Source: Bacteroidota bacterium (GTDB taxonomy: Bacteria > Bacteroidota > Bacteroidia > Cytophagales > Cyclobacteriaceae). Taken from it: DNA of 64,000 nucleotides. The stretch spans positions 197,217 through 261,216 of the forward strand of contig JAFDYT010000008.1 of assembly GCA_018266055.1 (NCBI GenBank), read 5' to 3'. Below are positions 61,847 through 64,000 of the stretch, piece after piece. The first letter of the stretch is position 1. Each line of letters opens with the position of its first letter. The notes under the pieces are model-generated. The model made no database searches and had not been told where the DNA came from. It saw only the letters and a list, made by a program, of their open reading frames with translations. Position numbers and translations under genes: made by a program.

Positions 61847-62367
61847 AGCAGCAAATCGCCAATCTCCTTCCAACCGTGTACTCTTTTGAATTGAGTGTAT
61901 TGCAGATTGTGCGGTGCCGAAAAAAGAAGTTTTTCGCCGTTGAAGGTTTCAAGGTTGTGCGGCAAATCATCGATCATATAATCTCCGTGCACTATACTCT
62001 TCTTCCCGCAGAACACAAATTGTTTCCAGTGGAGAAAAGGAAAATGCGCGTTGAGCCATTCCAGTTTTTCAGACAATGAATTCGGAAATTCCATTGCTGA
62101 CGACACCACAAACAAGTCGTATTTTTTATTGAGCTCTTCCATGACTTGCTGACTGTGTTCATTCACCGACATGGTGCGAAAAAAATCTTTACGGAAAACA
62201 AACCCGTACACGGCCTCGTGGTTGTCCGGGAATTTTTCCCGCTCTTCTTTATGGTTCATCGATTCGCGAGTGACACGCACCCCAAATTCCTTTTCGTAAA
62301 GATCGATGAGCTGGCCTGTAGCGTCAGCCAACACATCATCCATATCAACGATCAATCGCTTTTGCAC
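61843..62367 (-). CDS. 5'(3')-deoxyribonucleotidase-like HAD phosphatase
   Basis: From a GTG at 62367 the product has 174 residues, the normal size. The HAD nucleophile motif is LIVDMDDVLADATGQ close to the N-terminus, with VVSSAMEFPNSL and YMIDDLPHNLE further on, as in the NT5C family that dephosphorylates dNMPs. The frame is open further upstream to 62469, but that reading would run into the tRNA gene and has no family match, so I take the GTG. Confidence 0.82.
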   Translation of the reverse strand: MQKRLIVDMDDVLADATGQLIDLYEKEFGVRVTRESMNHKEEREKFPDNHEAVYGFVFRKDFFRTMSVNEHSQQVMEELNKKYDLFVVSSAMEFPNSLSEKLEWLNAHFPFLHWKQFVFCGKKSIVHGDYMIDDLPHNLETFNGEKLLFSAPHNLQYTQFKRVHGWKEIGDLLL

Positions 62368-62420
62368 AGGGAAAATATTCTTAAGTGAGTGAGAATAACT
62401 TTGTCGGACGGCAAAGAATG

Positions 62421-62507
62421 CGGAGAGGGCGGGATTCGAACCCGCGATACCCTTGCGAGTATGCCGCATTTCGAGTGCGGTGCTTTCAACCGCTCAGCCA
62501 CCTCTCC
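62421..62507 (-). tRNA. tRNA-Ser (anticodon CGA)
   Basis: On the minus strand the 87-base gene starts GGAGAGG (62507 downward) and ends CCTCTCC plus discriminator G. The anticodon stem CCGCA/TGCGG encloses the loop CTCGAAA, giving anticodon CGA (codon UCG); the long variable arm and the T arm GCGGGTTCGAATCCCGC fit serine tRNA. The 3' CCA is not encoded (the next bases are CATTC), as often in Bacteroidota. The 5' flank is high-G+C DNA of another lineage. Confidence 0.95.
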
Positions 62508-62520
62508 GACTTTAAGGCGC
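62421..62520. other. Composition and taxonomic breakpoint, probable assembly join
   Basis: Left of the tRNA the DNA is about 40-50% G+C with Bacteroidota genes; immediately right of it (from about 62508) it is about 70% G+C and the genes are of alphaproteobacterial type. The join falls on a conserved tRNA sequence, the classic place for a metagenome assembly to cross between genomes. The sequence right of about 62510 should not be assigned to the same organism without read support. Confidence 0.8.
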
Positions 62521-62622
62521 GCGAGCGAAGGGGCGGACAATTAGCGACGGGGCGGCGGCGGCGCAAGAGCGGCGATCACCTGAATGTGCGAAGGCGGACG
62601 GCGGGGCGTCCTTGGGACGCCC

Positions 62623-63024
62623 TCAGCGGGCCGCCATGCCCGCCGACATGCGCCCGAACACCTGGTTGATCTGGGAGGCCAGGCCAGGCTCCGCCCCGGT
62701 GTCGGCCAGGGCGCGGGCCATGGCCTGCGTCCACTGGCCCGCGGTGGCGGCGTTCACCGGGACCTGGGCGTGGGCGGACATGACGCAGCGCCCCGGCTGG
62801 GCCTCGAACCAGTGGCGGGGGCCGCCGAGCCAGCCGGTGAGGAAGCCCGTCAGGGACTCGCGCATGGGCCCCAGGTCCGGCGCGTGCAGGGCGCGCAGCT
62901 CGGCATAGGCGGGGTCCTGGTCCATCAGGTCGTAGAAGCGGTCCACCAGGCGGCGCACGGCGGCCTCGCCGCCGATGATCTCGAACGGCGTGGCGGGCGG
63001 GGCCTGGGTGGCGGCGTCGGACAT
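62623..63024 (-). CDS. Group II truncated haemoglobin (TrHb2-like)
   Basis: From the ATG at 63024 the product has 133 residues (an ATG at 63090 is in frame but the extra residues are not globin-like). After a short tail, FEIIGGEAAVRRLVDRFYDL starts the two-over-two globin fold; LGPMRESLTGFLTGWLGGP and a segment with MSAHAQVPVN follow, where the histidine is the likely haem ligand. Such globins bind O2 or NO. An FNR/FixK-type box lies 57 bases upstream. High G+C; alphaproteobacterial type. Confidence 0.85.
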   Translation of the reverse strand: MSDAATQAPPATPFEIIGGEAAVRRLVDRFYDLMDQDPAYAELRALHAPDLGPMRESLTGFLTGWLGGPRHWFEAQPGRCVMSAHAQVPVNAATAGQWTQAMARALADTGAEPGLASQINQVFGRMSAGMAAR

Positions 63025-63081
63025 GGCGGGACCTCGCGGATAGAGACCCGTCCTGAAGGCGGGGCCGGCCCGCCCGGCGCC

Positions 63082-63095
63082 TTGATCCATATCAA
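63082..63095. promoter_or_regulatory. FNR/FixK box upstream of the truncated haemoglobin gene
   Basis: TTGATCCATATCAA is a perfect TTGAT-N4-ATCAA site, the consensus for FNR/FixK-type regulators. It lies 57 bases before the globin ATG and about 28 bases past the end of the lyase gene, so it points to oxygen-regulated expression of the globin. Confidence 0.75.
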
Positions 63096-63123
63096 GCAGC
63101 GGTCATGGCGCGCCGCGTGGGTC

Positions 63124-64000
63124 TCAGGCCTTGGCCGGAAAACCGCCCGCGCGGCTGAGGGACGAGATCGGCGGCTTGCCGATCTTCTCGCCGATCCAGC
63201 GGCCGGCCTCGACCATGGCGTCCAGGTCGACGCCGGTCTCGAACCCGGCCCGCTCCAGCATGTAGACCAGGTCCTCGGTGGCGATGTTGCCGGTGGCGTT
63301 GGGGGCGAACGGACAGCCGCCCAGGCCGCCGCAGCTGGCGTCCAGCACCGTCACCCCCGCCTCGACCCCGGCATAGGCGTTGGCCAGGCCCGTGCCGCGG
63401 GTGTCGTGGAAGTGCAGGCGCAGGGTCTTGCCATTGGCGACGGCCGCACAAGCCGCCACTCGGCGCCGCACGGTCCACGGGTCGGCGACGCCGATGGTGT
63501 CGGCGATGGCGATCTCGGCCACGTCCAGGGCGGCGGCCTCGCGCACGATGGCCACCACCTGGTCCTGGCTGACCTCGCCGTCGAAGGGGCAGCCGAAGGC
63601 CACCGAGACCGTCACCGAGATCGGCGGCCCGCCCTCGGCCGCGCGGCGGTTCGCGATGGCGGCCATGGCGGCGACCTGCTCGGCGACGCCGGCGCCCTGG
63701 TTGCGGATGCCGAAGCCGTCGGTGGCACAGACCACCACATTGGCCTCGTCCACCCCGGCGGCCAGAGCGCGGTCCCAGCCGCGTTCGTTCAGCACCAGGC
63801 CGATGCGCGAGCGCCCGGCCTGGCGGGGCAGCTCGGCCATGATCTCCTCGGCGCCGGCCATCTGCGGCACGCGCTTGGGATTGACGAAGGAGACCGCCTC
63901 GATGCGGGTGACGCCGCAGGCTTCCAGGCGGCGGATGAACTCGGCCTTGTCGGCCGCCTCGAGGATCGCTTTCTCATTCTGCAGCCCGTCGCGGGGGCCG
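63124..64000 (-). CDS. Hydroxymethylglutaryl-CoA lyase, 5' end cut by window edge
   Basis: The frame is open to the window end (292 codons visible). It starts inside the conserved GPRDGLQNEK motif and continues with VSFVNPKRVPQMAG, the barrel motif HFHDTRGTG and GGLGGCPFAPNATGN, the cysteine-containing signature of HMG-CoA lyases. The enzyme splits HMG-CoA into acetyl-CoA and acetoacetate at the end of leucine breakdown. Only about 10-20 N-terminal residues are missing. High G+C, same foreign segment as the globin. Confidence 0.92.
   Translation of the reverse strand, partial: GPRDGLQNEKAILEAADKAEFIRRLEACGVTRIEAVSFVNPKRVPQMAGAEEIMAELPRQAGRSRIGLVLNERGWDRALAAGVDEANVVVCATDGFGIRNQGAGVAEQVAAMAAIANRRAAEGGPPISVTVSVAFGCPFDGEVSQDQVVAIVREAAALDVAEIAIADTIGVADPWTVRRRVAACAAVANGKTLRLHFHDTRGTGLANAYAGVEAGVTVLDASCGGLGGCPFAPNATGNIATEDLVYMLERAGFETGVDLDAMVEAGRWIGEKIGKPPISSLSRAGGFPAKA

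Noticed and set aside
62421-62620. tRNA as attachment site of an alphaproteobacterial integrative element
   Set aside because: The foreign side is at the 5' end of the tRNA, no integrase or duplicated tRNA end is seen, and the genes there are housekeeping ones.
62385-62908. Plus-strand frames across the tRNA and the globin gene
   Set aside because: They read through the tRNA-Ser and antisense to the globin and have no family features.
63092-63478. 128-residue Arg/Gly-rich frame on the minus strand
   Set aside because: It is an alternative frame of the HMG-CoA lyase gene; such frames arise easily in high-G+C DNA.

Overview
The first ~62.4 kb reads as one genome of the Bacteroidota, probably order Cytophagales (a Chryseolinea/Cyclobacteriaceae-like soil or freshwater bacterium; the genus is inference). 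Support: a fused secDF, a gliding/T9SS type B C-terminal sorting domain, several FKBP lipoproteins, a GxxExxY protein beside CACATAG-rich repeats, and promoter elements of the Bacteroidota form TAnnTTTG. G+C is mostly about 40-50%, with a poorer patch at 49.9-52.6 kb. The last ~1.5 kb is about 70% G+C and carries alphaproteobacterial-type genes (truncated haemoglobin with an FNR/FixK box, 5'-truncated HMG-CoA lyase). The switch falls at a tRNA-Ser(CGA) gene, so the contig is probably an assembly chimera.

Layout. 0-3.2 kb: partial EamA exporter, MsbA-like ABC exporter, tandem repeat array and GxxExxY gene. 3.3-4.6 kb: secreted M20 amidohydrolase. 4.6-20.5 kb: an L-fucose utilisation locus for the non-phosphorylated route. 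A secreted GH29 fucosidase releases fucose, FucP imports it, and a mutarotase, L-fucose dehydrogenase, fuconolactonase, L-fuconate dehydratase, 2-keto-3-deoxy-fuconate dehydrogenase and an FAH-fold hydrolase take it towards pyruvate and lactate. Three large secreted proteins (a MORN-repeat protein and two DUF3857/transglutaminase-like proteins) sit inside this locus and appear to head its distal operon.

20.7-31.3 kb is mostly housekeeping: Hsp20, HtrA protease, half-size EamA, PiT phosphate transporter, PdeM, arginase-fold protein, RlmN, VIT1/CCC1 transporter, DHFR, SDR. 31.4-43.1 kb: FKBP isomerase, SecDF, GcvP, Ndk, NrnA, and a run of three FKBP-type lipoproteins. 43.1-44.4 kb: RdgB and uridine kinase. 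44.4-52.6 kb: a surface-glycan cluster (glycosyltransferases, flippase, FkbM methyltransferase, acetyltransferase, WbsX, LpxD-like acyltransferase, PIG-L deacetylase). 52.7-54.9 kb: a LamG/Ig-like T9SS cargo protein. 54.9-62.4 kb: RuvC, GT2, SpoIIE phosphatase, polysaccharide deacetylase, MurG-like transferase, DgkA, TatD, asparaginase, deoxyribonucleotidase, tRNA-Ser.

I found no CRISPR array, insertion sequence, rRNA or prophage. The most unusual material is the GxxExxY/repeat unit, the MORN-DUF3857 module inside the fucose operon (one DUF3857 protein has lost its transglutaminase triad), the FKBP lipoprotein family and the inter-phylum join.
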